64,000 nucleotides of DNA from Plecoglossus altivelis (lineage: Eukaryota; Chordata; Actinopteri; Osmeriformes; Plecoglossidae). This document shows positions 11,824 to 22,831 of this stretch, piece by piece; within the stretch, counting starts at the first letter, position 1; every line of letters begins with the position of its first letter. Location of the stretch: positions 9,936,857-10,000,856 of the forward strand of contig BROE01000013.1 of assembly GCA_036571765.1 (NCBI GenBank), written 5' to 3'. Both the position numbers and the translations under genes were made by a program. Below the pieces are notes generated by a model. The model was not told the origin of the DNA. It saw nothing but the letters and a program-made list of their open reading frames with translations, and ran no database searches.

Positions 11824-13620
11824 TCAGTTCTTATTTCTCTGGAGCGCCTCACACAGGTTGTGGTTGGGATCTGGTTCCTGGGTCATGACCTCCACGCTCT
11901 CCCACTCACCACTGCGGCTCGACAGCTTCACAGCCTCCACCACTGTTTGTACGTACAACCCATCTTCAAATGTCGCTGCCATAGCAACCGGCCCCCTTGC
12001 CCATGACCGGCGCTCCTCGTGTGCTTGGAAGGCGTGTCTCAGAGCTGTTACCATGGAGCCTAGCCCCCGCAGGTGTGGAAGGGGGAGGTCCCGGCCCTCT
12101 GGTCCAACATCGCCACTCTCTCCCAGCAAGAGCTCCTCTCTACTGGCCCCGTTAAGCTGGCCAAACAGCTCTGTTCCCCTGGCAACCAGCCTACCTGCTG
12201 AGCCGACCACCATTACCTCATGCACAAAAGCCCCAGGCATGTTGAAGTTCAGTGTCACCGTGCAGCACACACCTCCAGGCTCAGAGCCAGGACCAGGACT
12301 AGAGCTAGCCTCACCCATCAGCATCTGGAAGAAGCAGAAGTCATCACTGGTGACCCGGCGAATGCCGTGGATGGAGCTGTTCTGCCTGACAAAAGTGCGT
12401 AAAAGGCCGTGCACCCGGCGAGCCCGCGCCCCGGTCAGGTGACTCAGCAGGTCTATGATGGCGGAGCCAACAGTGTGAAGTCCCCCCCCTCCCATTAACT
12501 CTTCACAGGTCCAACCGTATGATTGGTCGAGGAGGCTGGGGCCGTAGACGCGCACATCGCACACCTGCAGCTCGCCCACATACCCCTTCGCCAGCAGCTG
12601 GCGCATCAGCACAAACGCAGGCAGAAAACGGAGCGTGTTTCCCACCACACTCAGCAGCTGGGGGTAATAGAGGCCGGCGGTCACCATCTTGAAGGCGTCT
12701 ATGGCTGTAGCAGCCTTCTCACAGACAACATTCTTACCAATGCCTACAGGGAGAAAGGAGAGACAAGTGTTACCAATGTCTACACAGAGAGGGGGGATCT
12801 GATTCACACTGTGCTTATGTCCATGTATGGAAGGACACACATGAACCCAGGCTTGAGCCCCACCACAAGCCAATACGGTAGGAAAAGAGAACGTGCAATC
12901 GGATTGTGTTGTCTGCCCCGCTGAGCTCAATCGGGCGGTGGGGACACACTCAGGAAGCAGGAAGTAAAGCAGGAAGCTGAAGTTAATGCTCAGGAATTCC
13001 ACCAGATAAGCTGACCTCACCTCCTCTGACATCAGTCTCTACCACAGCTAAACAATGTCAAAGCACTTCAGGATGGCAGATAAATAGCAAACAGAGAGTG
13101 GCAAGATATGAGTCATGAAGAGAAGCTGAATATGGGAGAAAGTGCCACGATAGCGGTGGGCGTATCTAAAGTCAAACCACATCAGACCGTGACAATCTAA
13201 GCCTGGAAAGAGGAGGCAGGAAGACCTGGTGGGGCCCATCCTGGGTGTGGTCTGACCCCAGCAGAACAGTGTGTTTGGTGTGCATGTGTAGAATATGGCA
13301 TGGATACCCATGTAGAAATATGATGGGGAATATTGGATTTGTTTGTGTGTAGTGCTCGTTGTCCTACCCAGGGCTTTCACAGCGATCTGCCTCGTGAGTG
13401 GAGGCGGGATATAGATGCAGACCAGGTCAACATCAGGGTGCAGCAGGACATCGTCTGATTGGCTGGTGTGAAATGGAATGGATAGCTCCTTGGCAAGAGA
13501 GCACGCCTCCTCCTCACTGCGGCCCCAGAGAGCGTGCACCTCGAAGCCCTCTGACCGCAGCAGTGGGACCAGCACCCTGGCTGTACTCCCAGTGCCAAAC
13601 ACACCTACGCCTGGCAACAT
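11824..13620 (-). CDS. gfod2: GFOD2, glucose-fructose oxidoreductase domain-containing protein 2
   Basis: Two coding exons (13368-13620 and 11824-12743) give 390 residues, against 385 in human GFOD2. The N-terminus MLPGVGVFGTGSTARVLVPL is a Rossmann NAD(P)-binding fold of the Gfo/Idh/MocA family. Other diagnostic blocks are HPDVDLVCIYIPPPLTRQIA, GKNVVCEKAAT, GNTLRFLPAFV, LMGGGGLHTVGS, NFNMPGAFVHEVMVVGSAGR and the C-terminus NHNLCEALQRN. The last favours GFOD2 over GFOD1. In human, GFOD2 is a poorly understood extracellular-matrix-linked protein. One difference is an insertion of about a dozen Ser/Gly/Pro residues after FFQMLMG. The intron position (after VKALG) matches the family. Neighbour cenpt is also a 16q22 gene in human. 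Confidence 0.93.
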
Positions 13621-15133
13621 GGCTGCCGCTTGGCTCTCGGTCCTCTCCACGACCAACCTCACAACATCTGCAGCATCCCAGCCGCCTTCTTCTCCAGACC
13701 CGTCTTGCTGGCAGGCTGGAAGATAAGAGAATAAAGGGAATAATAGAACAGACAGGAGGAACACAGAACATGCTGAATGACAGCGTGTCACGTGCCTGAT
13801 CAACCAGCTCATGCTATCTGTAGTTTTAGAGGGAATGCTCCCTACCACAGTCATAGTTAACATTCCTGTGAGGTTTCACTGACACACCCAACACAAGCTC
13901 AAAAAACCAGCTGCATTTGAAGAGTCTGGCCTGGAAGGTGTCAGTTCTTTAGTTGTGTGTACCTGTGAGATCTGGCGTTGATCGGTAGATAAAAGGTTCA
14001 TAAAAAATATTCAAACTCCCTGGGTAGAATAAATTGAACCAAGAACAAAGTACTCGAGAGATAGCATGGGGCAATGTTTATCTTCCAGGGAGATAAAGGA
14101 CAGGTTATTACTGGTGTCTGTGAGACACAAATGGATAACACTCTCGTGTTCGAAAATGACCCAAATGCACTGCCCATCTGGCGATGGAGTCGTGAGCTCT
14201 TTTGCATGTCAATAGAAAAGAGAGGGTGCACCTGCCGAATGACCACAAAGAACATCATGAATTCATCACAACCATGTTCTTCTGACGTTAACGACATATT
14301 CGTTTCTTAGATAAGATTAAAGCTTAATCACTTAAAAATAAATATGAATGTCGCATTTTCTATTGCCGAAAAGTTGACAAAATGGCATTTAATGGATGTC
14401 TTGTCTGAGGAATCTAGCTAACAAGTTAACAATAGTGTTAGTGATGGTTGTCTAAAAACCTTATTTGAGAAGCAAAATTCAAATTGTTGTATCAAGAATA
14501 TTTCTGCTATACAAGTCAAAAATGAATATTGTGTTAATCATTTGATTAATCATTACCTACTTTTAGACTGCAAATACGATAGCTAACCGGTTAGTTAGCT
14601 AGCTGGCGCCTCCCTCCGCGTTGGAATCGCAGTTCTACTGTGCCCGTCTCCCTATTTAATATGACTCTCCAAGACTGATGAAATTCCTGTACCATTGGCT
14701 GGCTCGCAAAATCTCTCCAGGTCGGTAATAAACCTTGTTAAATAATATCTACATAAAAACCACAAAAAAAATTCAACCAGTCCACAGAACTACTCTGATG
14801 CAAGTCTAACCTCGCTCATCCGTGTTTGATTCTGATGATCCTTTGACACTAATGCGGCTGCGCAGTCTCTTCCGACAGACAGCATTCCGGACACGCCCAT
14901 TTTCATCCGCTGTCTGACCACTTTATTCTACATTTGACCGTTTATTTGGTTTTAATCTAAAATCGACTATTACAAGCATATAACAGAGTGATATCACATG
15001 AAACACGTTTTATTATGACATCTGTTCTGATATAAAAGACAAACAAATAAACAACAGGATAACATTGTCATGGTTATCAATAGCATCCTGATATATAATG
15101 CAGGCTGATGTCCTCAGGACTTCAGACAGTTTT
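13621..15133. promoter_or_regulatory. Region between gfod2 start and cenpt stop
   Basis: About 1.5 kb. It should hold the gfod2 promoter and an untranslated first exon: an acceptor lies just upstream of the gfod2 ATG at about 13719, and a promoter-like GC-richer block lies at about 14590-14900. It also holds the cenpt 3' UTR (about 15000-15133). No coding sequence is seen. Confidence 0.4.
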
Positions 15134-18100
15134 TCATCTCTTTTGTTTGGGAATAACATGATTCCCACTGGTTGCCACTGGGATGAGAAGCTTGCGATAT
15201 TCCATCGGGAGGTATTTCTCTATCAGAACATTCACTGGTGTAGCTTTAGTCACAAAGCCTTGCCTATAGAGGGAATTCACATTGGAATGGATCATTCACA
15301 ACAGATGTTTCGCTAATGTGGCTGTAATTACTTTTGCTTGTTCTGTAACAGTCCACACAAAGTTACCTGACCACTTTTAGAAATAAACCATCTGATTACC
15401 TTCAGAATGAAAAAGAACACACACATGGACGGAAATGCGCACACAAATTATACACACAAAAACACACACACACACCTGCGCAGCAGCAGCTCCACATCCT
15501 CCACTTCGATGGTCTTCCTCTTAGCGTGAGCAGCAAATGTCTCCAGGTCCTCAGAGAGGCGGTCAAAGTAGCAGTCCATTCTGAACAATCAATTTCCCAT
15601 ATTAATTTAATCAGACTTAATGCATCCAATCTCCTGAAATCATTTAAAGACCATTTGGAAAAAGCCTATTATCTCAACAAGAAGGAAGGTAGTTTGCTGC
15701 TCATTATGTTATGAGGGTAGATAGCTGCTCACATCTCTTTGAGGACTGGGTAAACATCAGCAGAAACCTTGGTCTTGGCAAAGTGTTTGAACACACTCAT
15801 GATGTAGCTTTTAGGGAGCCCAGAGTTAGTTGCTGAGGCAGCCTGCTTCTTTCTTGTCTTTCTTGCTGCCTTGGGCTTCACCCCCACCGACCCACTGGCC
15901 ACACACACACACGCACACAAACACACACACACTCAGTTGACTCATAACAAACCTCCCACCACTGATGAAGGAATTGTAGGTGATCCGAGGTGTGCAGTGA
16001 CTTGCCTCTGCTGACTCTCTCGGAAGGCAGTGGGTGTGGGTAGAGTATCCAGGGATGGAGCTTTCCTTCTCTCTCTGACAAACGCAGGCGTCTTCATAGA
16101 GAGTTCTGGAACAAAACAGGGAGTCATCTCCACACAAGACACACACAGACCTGTATCCATCTATCCATTCTACACCACATTAGGGTTTAAACCTTCACTC
16201 TTATTCCCATCCTCTCCCTCTTCTTCCTGCCCCTCCTCCTCCTCCTCCTCCTCCTCCTCTTCCTGGCTCTGGGGATGCAGTGGAGAGGAATCTCTGTCGG
16301 AGGTGTGGTACTCTGGTTCTGCAATCATGTCAAGAGGATGCATGCAGTCCTCATCCACATGAGCAGGACTATTCTCAGCTTCGTTGTGCAGTCCCTGTTC
16401 TGCTTCATTTCCCTGGGTGTCCGGTGTTGGAGAGACACTGCCCAGGGTAACTGTGTGGAGGTCTGCACTGTCTGATGCACCAGGACCACTAGGTAGGTCT
16501 CCCTCAGCCCTCTGTCCAGCACCACCTACAGACATACCACAGTACCTTCACTTGCAGTTCAGATAGGAATGCTGTATGAATTCATCAGTACCCAATGAAA
16601 ACAGACCAGCAGCACAGCAATATTAAACATTATATAATTATTTAACATTAAAATAAACGGAACCAAAACATGTTACAATTAGCTGAGGATCATTTACAAA
16701 TGTTGTTGCAGACTCACCTGAATCTGTTCGGTGAAGAGTCCCTTCCATACTCCTATAGCCCCTCCCTCCTTCCATCATGACAGGCAGCTTGGCTCCACCT
16801 TCTGAGCGGAACGCTCTTCGAATGAAGTGCTCTGATACCTGCTTCCCACTGTCCACCAAGTCGCACTCTGCTTTTTCTTCTCCTGTCTGAGACTCTGCTT
16901 TTTCTTCTCCTGTCTGAGACTCTGCTTCTTCTTCTTCTCCTGCCAGAGACTCTGCTTCTTCTTCTCCTGCCAGAGACTCTGCTTCTTCTTCTCCTGCCAG
17001 AGACTCTGCTTTTTCTTCTCCTGCCTGAGACTCTGCTTCTTCTTCTCCTGCCTGAGACTCTGCTTCTTCTTCTCCTGCCAGAGACTCTGCTTCTTCTTCT
17101 CCTGCCTGAGACTCTACTTCTTCTTCTCCTGCCAGAGACTCTGCTTCTTCTTCTCCTGTCTGAGACTCTACTTCTTCTTCTCCTGCCTGAGACTCTGCTT
17201 CTTCTTCTCCTGCCAGAGACTCTGCTTCTTCTTCTCCTGTCTGAGACTCTGCTTTTTCTTCTCCTGTCTGAGATTCTGCTTTTTCTTCTCCTGTCTGAGA
17301 CTCTGCTTTTTCTTCTCCTGTCTGAGACTCTGCTTTTTCTTCTCCTGTCTGAGACTCTGCTTTTTCTTCTCCTGTCTGAGACTCTACTTCTTCTTCTCCT
17401 GCCAGAGACTCTACTNNNNNNNNNNNNNNNNNNNNNNNNNNNNNNNNNNNNNNNNNNNNNNNNNNNNNNNNNNNNNNNNNNNNNNNNNNNNNNNNNNNNN
17501 NNNNNNNNNNNNNNNNNNNNNNNNNNNNNNNNNNNNNNNNNNNNNNNNNNNNNNNNNNNNNNNNNNNNNNNNNNNNNNNNNNNNNNNNNNNNNNNNNNNN
17601 NNNNNNNNNNNNNNNNNNNNNNNNNNNNNNNNNNNNNNNNNNNNNNNNNNNNNNNNNNNNNNNNNNNNNNNNNNNNNNNNNNNNNNNNNNNNNNNNNNNN
17701 NNNNNNNNNNNNNNNNNNNNNNNNNNNNNNNNNNNNNNNNNNNNNNNNNNNNNNNNNNNNNNNNNNNNNNNNNNNNNNNNNNNNNNNNNNNNNNNNNNNN
17801 NNNNNNNNNNNNNNNNNNNNNNNNNNNNNNNNNNNNNNNNNNNNNNNNNNNNNNNNNNNNNNNNNNNNNNNNNNNNNNNNNNNNNNNNNNNNNNNNNNNN
17901 NNNNNNNNNNNNNNNNNNNNNNNNNNNCACTGCCCAGGGTAACTGTGTGGAGGTCTGCACTGTCTGATGCACCAGGACCACTAGGTAGGTCTCCCTCAGC
18001 CCTCTGTCCAGCACCACCTACAGACATACCACAGTACCTTCACTTGCAGTTCAGATAGGAATGCTGTATGAATTCATCAGTACCCAATGAAAACAGACCA

Positions 18101-21100
18101 GCAGCACAGCAATATTAAACATTATATAATTATTTAACATTAAAATAAACGGAACCAAAACATGTTACAATTAGCTGAGGATCATTTACAAATGTTGTTG
18201 CAGACTCACCTGAATCTGTTCGGTGAAGAGTCCCTTCCATACTCCTATAGCCCCTCCCTCCTTCCATCATGACAGGCAGCTTGGCTCCACCTTCTGAGCG
18301 GAACGCTCTTCGAATGAAGTGCTCTGATACCTGCTTCCCACTGTCCACCAAGTCGCACTCTGCTTTTTCTTCTCCTGTCTGAGACTCTGCTTCTTCTTCT
18401 TCTCCTGCCAGAGACTCTGCTTCTTTCTTCGCCTGCCAGAACTCTTCTTCTTCTCCTGCCAGAGACTCTGCTTTTTCTTCTCCTGCCTGAGACTCTGCTT
18501 CTTCTTCTCCTGCCTGAGACTCTACTTCTTCTTCTGCCTGCCAGAGGACTCTGCTTCTCTCTCTCCTGCCTGAGGACTCTACTCTTCTTCTCCTGCCAGA
18601 GACTCTGCTTCTTCTTCTCCTGCCAGAGACTCTACTTCTTCTTCTCCTGCCAGAGACTCTACTTCTTCTTCTCCTGCCAGAAGACGTCGCTCTCTTCCCT
18701 GGCCAGAAGACTCTACTTCTCCCTCATTCTCTGCGTGATGAGACTCTGCTGTTCTTCGTCTCCCGCTGGAACTCACTTCTCTTCCCTGCCTGAAGAGCTC
18801 TGCTTGCTTGTCTTCTCCTGCTCTGGAGGACTCTACTTCTTCTCTCCTTCCAGTCGTGGGAGCTACTTCTATGCTTCGCCGTGCGTGCAGAGACTCTGCT
18901 TCTTCTTCTCCTGTCTGAGACTCTGCTTTTTCTTCTCCTGTCTGAGATTCTGTTTCTTCTTCTTCTTCTCCTCCTGTCTGAGTATCTGCCATTTCTTCTG
19001 TCTGAGATTTGGCTGGGTCATGTTCTTCACTTATCTGAGATTTTCCTGCAGCTTCTCTTTCCCCTTCTACTCCTGTCTGAGATCTTACTGCATCTTCTTC
19101 CCCTGTCAAAAAATCCACTTGGGCTGTTTGTGATGCAGTTCCTTCTGGTCTCAGTAAGCCACCACTTTGCCTAGTTTCTCCAGACAATCTTTCTGTTCTT
19201 TCCTCTAGCTCCATCTCCATAGACTCCAGCTCTCCCTCCTGTTTATCCCCCACTCCATCCAAGTCTTTCTGTATCTGAGTAGCATTAACTGCGTCTTTAT
19301 CCTGTGTGAGGATGAAGGTCTCACCCACAGTGGCAGGCTGGGCATAGAGCTCAGTGCTGCTAATGATATCACTTGTGAGGTCAGGTTCGTTGACATCACT
19401 CAGGTGCAAGCTGAAGCCTATCTCTGCAGCCTCACAGTGAGACTCCAATCCAACACACACATCTGCACAAGAAAAGTGAGACAAGCATTTTAGCAAAGAA
19501 CAGTCAAACGTTTGCTCATGTTACTGCTACAGGGGTAACGTGGTGCTGCTTGTAGCCCCCCAGGTCAGACCTAGAGGATGGTAACTGTAGAGTGTCTTAC
19601 CTGGATGTCCACCTCTCCCTCGACTCTCAACAGCTGCATCAAATTCCTCCACGTTGATCTTTTGCTGATGTTCTACCTTCCTCTGAAGACCCCTTATCTC
19701 AGGACGTTTGTCAACAAAGGGAGTCTTCAGACTTAAGGTGACAGAGCTGGAGTAGGCAAGAGTAAAATCACCCAGTTACATGCACTGCTATCAACTTGGG
19801 AGAAAACAGCTTACTGTCTTACTGACTCAACACGGCTGAGGAAATCACAGTGTGGAAACAGTCATAAGACACCAGAGCAGGTAAGGTGTGCAGTTTCTTA
19901 CTTCAAAGAAGTGGAAGACAGACTTGAGAGGTCCTCTGCAGATTTCACGTCTTCCTGATCTCCACCTGCCCACAAGTAACCCCCAAACAACTTACAGCTA
20001 ATGAAGAGTATGAAGTTGAAATGAATGAATATCCAGCATGCTGACTTTACCGTCGCCCAGATGCCTCTCGAACGCTGTAACGTTAAGGCTCCGGCGTGGT
20101 CGCTTCCTACTCAGAGCTTTCACAGGGTTGCACGGGTCCATCATGGTCACATCAGGCAGGTCCAGTCCTGACAGCCCGGTACTACAAGGAAGAAACAACG
20201 CATTAGACCGCACTCACATATAAACCCAGCCACTATCGCTAGCATCTGTCAAACGCAATTAAAGATACCAATGTTGTCGCAGAGTAATTCAAAAATTAAG
20301 CAAATATTGCATGTGCTCACCTTGGGCGGTTGCTGTTGAGACTGGAGTCTGCTGAAGGAAGTACAAGCTCCTTGATAGGCTGATCCTGTATGAGCAGTGA
20401 TGTCTCTGGCTCTGATACAATGAGATGGTGGAAATAACGCTTTGATCAACAGGCAGTGTAAGCACACATGTAGACCTCACCCAACTGCACTGAATGAAAT
20501 GAGCTCATCAATTATCAACGTACCAGTCTGCAAAATGCCCCTCAGAAGATGCCTTGGTGTAATGTCCTCGTCATGGTAGAGAAGTGAGACTGCAGTTGGG
20601 GTAGGAATATTTCCCTTGCTCACCACAGAAGACAAGGTCCGCCTTTTACTGGGAGGCAGCGACACCCTGGAAGTGCTCTGGAAAACATGAGCATGATGAA
20701 ACGCAAAGCCTGAACAGGCCTGGTAGTGGGAAGATGGGATGATTGTGGTGGGTTCATCAGATGATCATGCTGCTCTACAGTGCCTTACCTTACGGAGCTT
20801 CTCCTTCATACTGTGTCTTAAGGCCTCCTGGGGAGTCAGAGCTCCAGCTTCACTCCTCCTCAGCCTGGTACTATGTCGTGTACAGGAAACCGAGGGCTGA
20901 GCGTTCGACGCCCGACTAGAAATGTGAGTCACGGGTCAGGATAGATCATCGGGGTTCCGGAGGCAATGTTGAATTCCTTGTGGATATTTTGGATCTAAAA
21001 ATGACCAGGAGACCGTACGACTTACCTGCGGGTAACCGGGGACCTGGGCGGCTCTGCATGAAGGACATTTTTCAGCAGGATCCGAGCTGACAAGTCCTCG

Positions 21101-21114
21101 TCAACAGAATCCAT
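15134..21114 (-). CDS. cenpt: CENP-T, centromere protein T (coding region interrupted by an assembly gap)
   Basis: CENP-T is the inner-kinetochore histone-fold protein that pairs with CENP-W and recruits NDC80 and MIS12 through its N-terminus. Exons from the 5' end: 21026-21114, 20789-20915, 20524-20677, 20321-20411, 20051-20181, 19902-19965, 19601-19746, the large repeat exon (19462 down to 18210 or 16718, gap inside), 16193-16525, 15953-16105, 15733-15894, 15476-15580, 15134-15263. The N-terminus has two NDC80-binding-like motifs (SARILLKNVL and TPRHLLRGIL). The C-terminus has the histone fold (KSYIMSVFKHFAKTKVSADV; CYFDRLSEDLETFAAHAKRK; EVEDVELLLRRQ) and the family tail LPMEYRKLLIPVATSGNHV. 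The middle is an acidic Glu-rich repeat. Exon phases agree through the first seven exons. Confidence 0.9.
16862..17415 (-). repeat. cenpt: 27-bp coding minisatellite in cenpt, copy next to the 3' exons
   Basis: Roughly 20 near-perfect 27-bp units encode the 9-residue repeat AES(Q/L)(T/A)GEE(K/E). One unit carries an extra codon. Variants alternate between SQTGEEK and SLAGEEE types. The array runs directly into the run of Ns, so its true length is unknown. Confidence 0.9.
17416..17927. other. Assembly gap, 512 N
   Basis: A run of Ns sits inside the cenpt repeat array. Sequence to its right restarts in unique sequence identical to 16436 onward, not in repeat, which shows the two sides do not belong to a simple continuous locus. 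Confidence 0.98.
17928..18392 (-). repeat. cenpt: Second copy of cenpt unique sequence (probable false duplication)
   Basis: This block is identical by eye to 16436-16900: part of a cenpt exon, an entire intron, and the repeat exon up to the first repeat units. The offset is 1492 bases. A real duplication would place a second acidic exon in the gene, but perfect intron identity and the adjoining gap point to an assembly artefact. Confidence 0.85.
18350..18960 (-). repeat. cenpt: 27-bp cenpt minisatellite, error-rich second copy
   Basis: The same 9-residue coding units, but from about 18420 to 18890 the units carry scattered 1-2 base indels and substitutions that shift the frame repeatedly (for example ctttcttcgcctgcc and gccagaggactctgc). 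The array regains order near 18890 and continues into non-repeat coding sequence up to 19462. Confidence 0.8.
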
Positions 21115-21610
21115 TTCTTGTCAGAGTTTGGTCTGCTGTAGTGTAGATGCAGTGCGTAATGGTTATACTAAGCGAAATACTGCATAATGCCAACGTACAT
21201 ATTTCACCATTCAGAAAACAGTTGTACAGGTTTATATGTATTAATATTAGGTAGAGTCCTGTGTTCGTCATACCTTATAATTTTATTACAGTGGTCTCCA
21301 AAATTGTCCGCACTAGCAGTCTAACTCACGTCATAATTAGAGCTTAACTGGCAAAAAACAGTAATTGCACATTAACTAGCTCTACTTTTTACGTAACCTC
21401 GTCAAAACGCAAACAGCAATAGCATAGTCGATGTAACGCAACTAAAAAGTACAGAATATTGTTTGTCTTTTACAACGTTTAAACTCCATGTATTCATAAA
21501 TGGCTTGTAGTAGCTTACCCTGGCAGTTTTTTGTGTTTTTCTGACTCCCGCCTTTGAATTCAACTCTTTCTCGCGAGTTAGTACAGGGATATGTTAGTTT
21601 TGAACTGAAG

Positions 21611-21625
21611 TCTGGGAATTGTAGT
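21611..21625 (-). promoter_or_regulatory. THAP11/ZNF143-type site (SBS2), consensus match
   Basis: Read on the minus strand this is actacaattcccaga, which matches the known ACTACAATTCCCAG core bound by ZNF143 and by THAP11/HCFC1 complexes. It lies about 340 bases upstream of the thap11 ATG and about 500 from the cenpt ATG. Confidence 0.7.
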
Positions 21626-21830
21626 TCTTATTGACAATGTGCTCTGGTTGACGTTTCCTTCAAATGCATGATTACCGGGTCAACCAATTTAGATATCCTG
21701 ATGTACAAAATAAACAAATGTATTTAGAAACGTGTGGTGTCTCCATTATTCAATATATGTGGAAGTATTCAAAAGAAATGCAATTTTATGCGTCGACAAC
21801 CTGTTTATGAACCAAAACAGGAAGTTGTAA

Positions 21831-21850
21831 GCATTGTGGGACGTGTAGTT
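21831..21850 (-). promoter_or_regulatory. THAP11/ZNF143-type site, extended variant
   Basis: On the minus strand it reads actacacgtcccacaatgc, fitting ACTACAnnTCCCA with the extended AATGC tail of the long ZNF143 site. It lies about 110 bases upstream of the thap11 ATG. Confidence 0.6.
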
Positions 21851-21961
21851 CCGCTTCAAGGCCGCTGAGCTGGATAACAACTCGAAGGAGAGAGAAACAA
21901 AAATAAATTTGACTAAACTTCAAAATAATAAGGAATTGGTCTTTTTTGCGTCTGAATAAAG

Positions 21962-22831
21962 ATGCCTGGATTCACCTGCTGTGTCCCTGGATGCTACAAC
22001 AACTCTCACCGGGACAGAGAGCTACGGTTTTATACGTTTCCCAAGGATACCACTCAGAGGGAGATTTGGCTAAAGAACATCTCTCGGACCGGAGTGAGCG
22101 GTTGTTTCAGTACCTTTCAACCTACAACTGGTCACCGAGTGTGCAGCGTTCATTTTGCTGGTGGAAGAAAAACGTACACCATTCGAGTACCAACTCTTTT
22201 CCCGCTGAGAGGAGTGAACGAACGTAAGAGTCGCAGAGGAAGGAACAGGAAGGTGGCCACAACAACCCCTGCACCTCTTTCCAGTCCCAAACGTTGTTCC
22301 AGTCCTGCTGGCAACATTGTCATCACCAACGTTGTTTCAAGTGCCCACATTGCAGCAGAAACAGCCGGGAGTGATACAGGTACCAATTCAAACAGCGACA
22401 ACCCTGTGGTACAAATAGACCAGAATGGCGAATACATTGGAACAGCCAGTCTACCAGCTCAGGGAGACGGGACTTGCCTCACAGCGGTTGTTTCTAGCTC
22501 TACTGACCTGGCCGGGGAGACCTTATCTCCTATAGCGGCCGCTGCCAACCAACAAACAGTGCAGTACGTCAGCGTGCTCAGCAGCCCTCTGGACCACGCG
22601 TACTCGCTCACCACGGGCACCACCTCAGCAGAACTGTTGCGGAAACTGAATGAACAACGAGACATAATCGCGCTCATGGAGGTGAAAATGAAGGAAATGA
22701 AGGCGACCATTCGTCAGTTACGCGTGAGCGAGGCCAAGCTGCAGGAGGAGGTGCGGGAGCGGGACCGGCTACTGTCCGCCGGTGCAGCTGCTGCTATGGC
22801 TGTAGTTGGTAGGAAGAAATATGAACAGTAG
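21962..22831 (+). CDS. thap11: THAP11 (Ronin), THAP-domain transcription factor
   Basis: Intronless, 289 residues. The N-terminal MPGFTCCVPGCYNNSHRD, the block VSGCFSTFQPTTGHRVCSVH and the motif RVPTLFPLRGVNER are almost identical to vertebrate THAP11. The C2CH zinc ligands are visible (Cys6, Cys11, Cys61, His64). An HCFC1-binding motif DHAY lies at 211-214. A C-terminal coiled coil (about 222-272, ELLRKLNEQRDIIALMEVKM) mediates dimerisation in this family. THAP11 is a nuclear factor that with HCFC1 and ZNF143 drives growth and metabolic genes. The polyglutamine tract of the human protein is absent; the linker is Ser/Thr/Ala-rich instead. The ATG is the first in frame and matches the family start. 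Confidence 0.96.
   Translation: MPGFTCCVPGCYNNSHRDRELRFYTFPKDTTQREIWLKNISRTGVSGCFSTFQPTTGHRVCSVHFAGGRKTYTIRVPTLFPLRGVNERKSRRGRNRKVATTTPAPLSSPKRCSSPAGNIVITNVVSSAHIAAETAGSDTGTNSNSDNPVVQIDQNGEYIGTASLPAQGDGTCLTAVVSSSTDLAGETLSPIAAAANQQTVQYVSVLSSPLDHAYSLTTGTTSAELLRKLNEQRDIIALMEVKMKEMKATIRQLRVSEAKLQEEVRERDRLLSAGAAAAMAVVGRKKYEQ

Larger units (their letters stand above)
21115..21961. promoter_or_regulatory. Bidirectional promoter region of cenpt (minus) and thap11 (plus)
   Basis: The two start codons lie 847 bases apart in head-to-head orientation, the same gene pairing as on human 16q22.1. The interval contains two sites of the THAP11/ZNF143 type (listed separately) and no coding sequence. Confidence 0.7.

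Noticed and set aside
11858..12442. Plus-strand frame of 194 codons
   Set aside because: Antisense shadow of the strongly conserved gfod2 exon.
16638..18027. Very long minus-strand frames running through the Ns, including an Arg/Ser repeat version
   Set aside because: They depend on undefined bases. The Arg/Ser version is an out-of-frame reading of the cenpt repeat.
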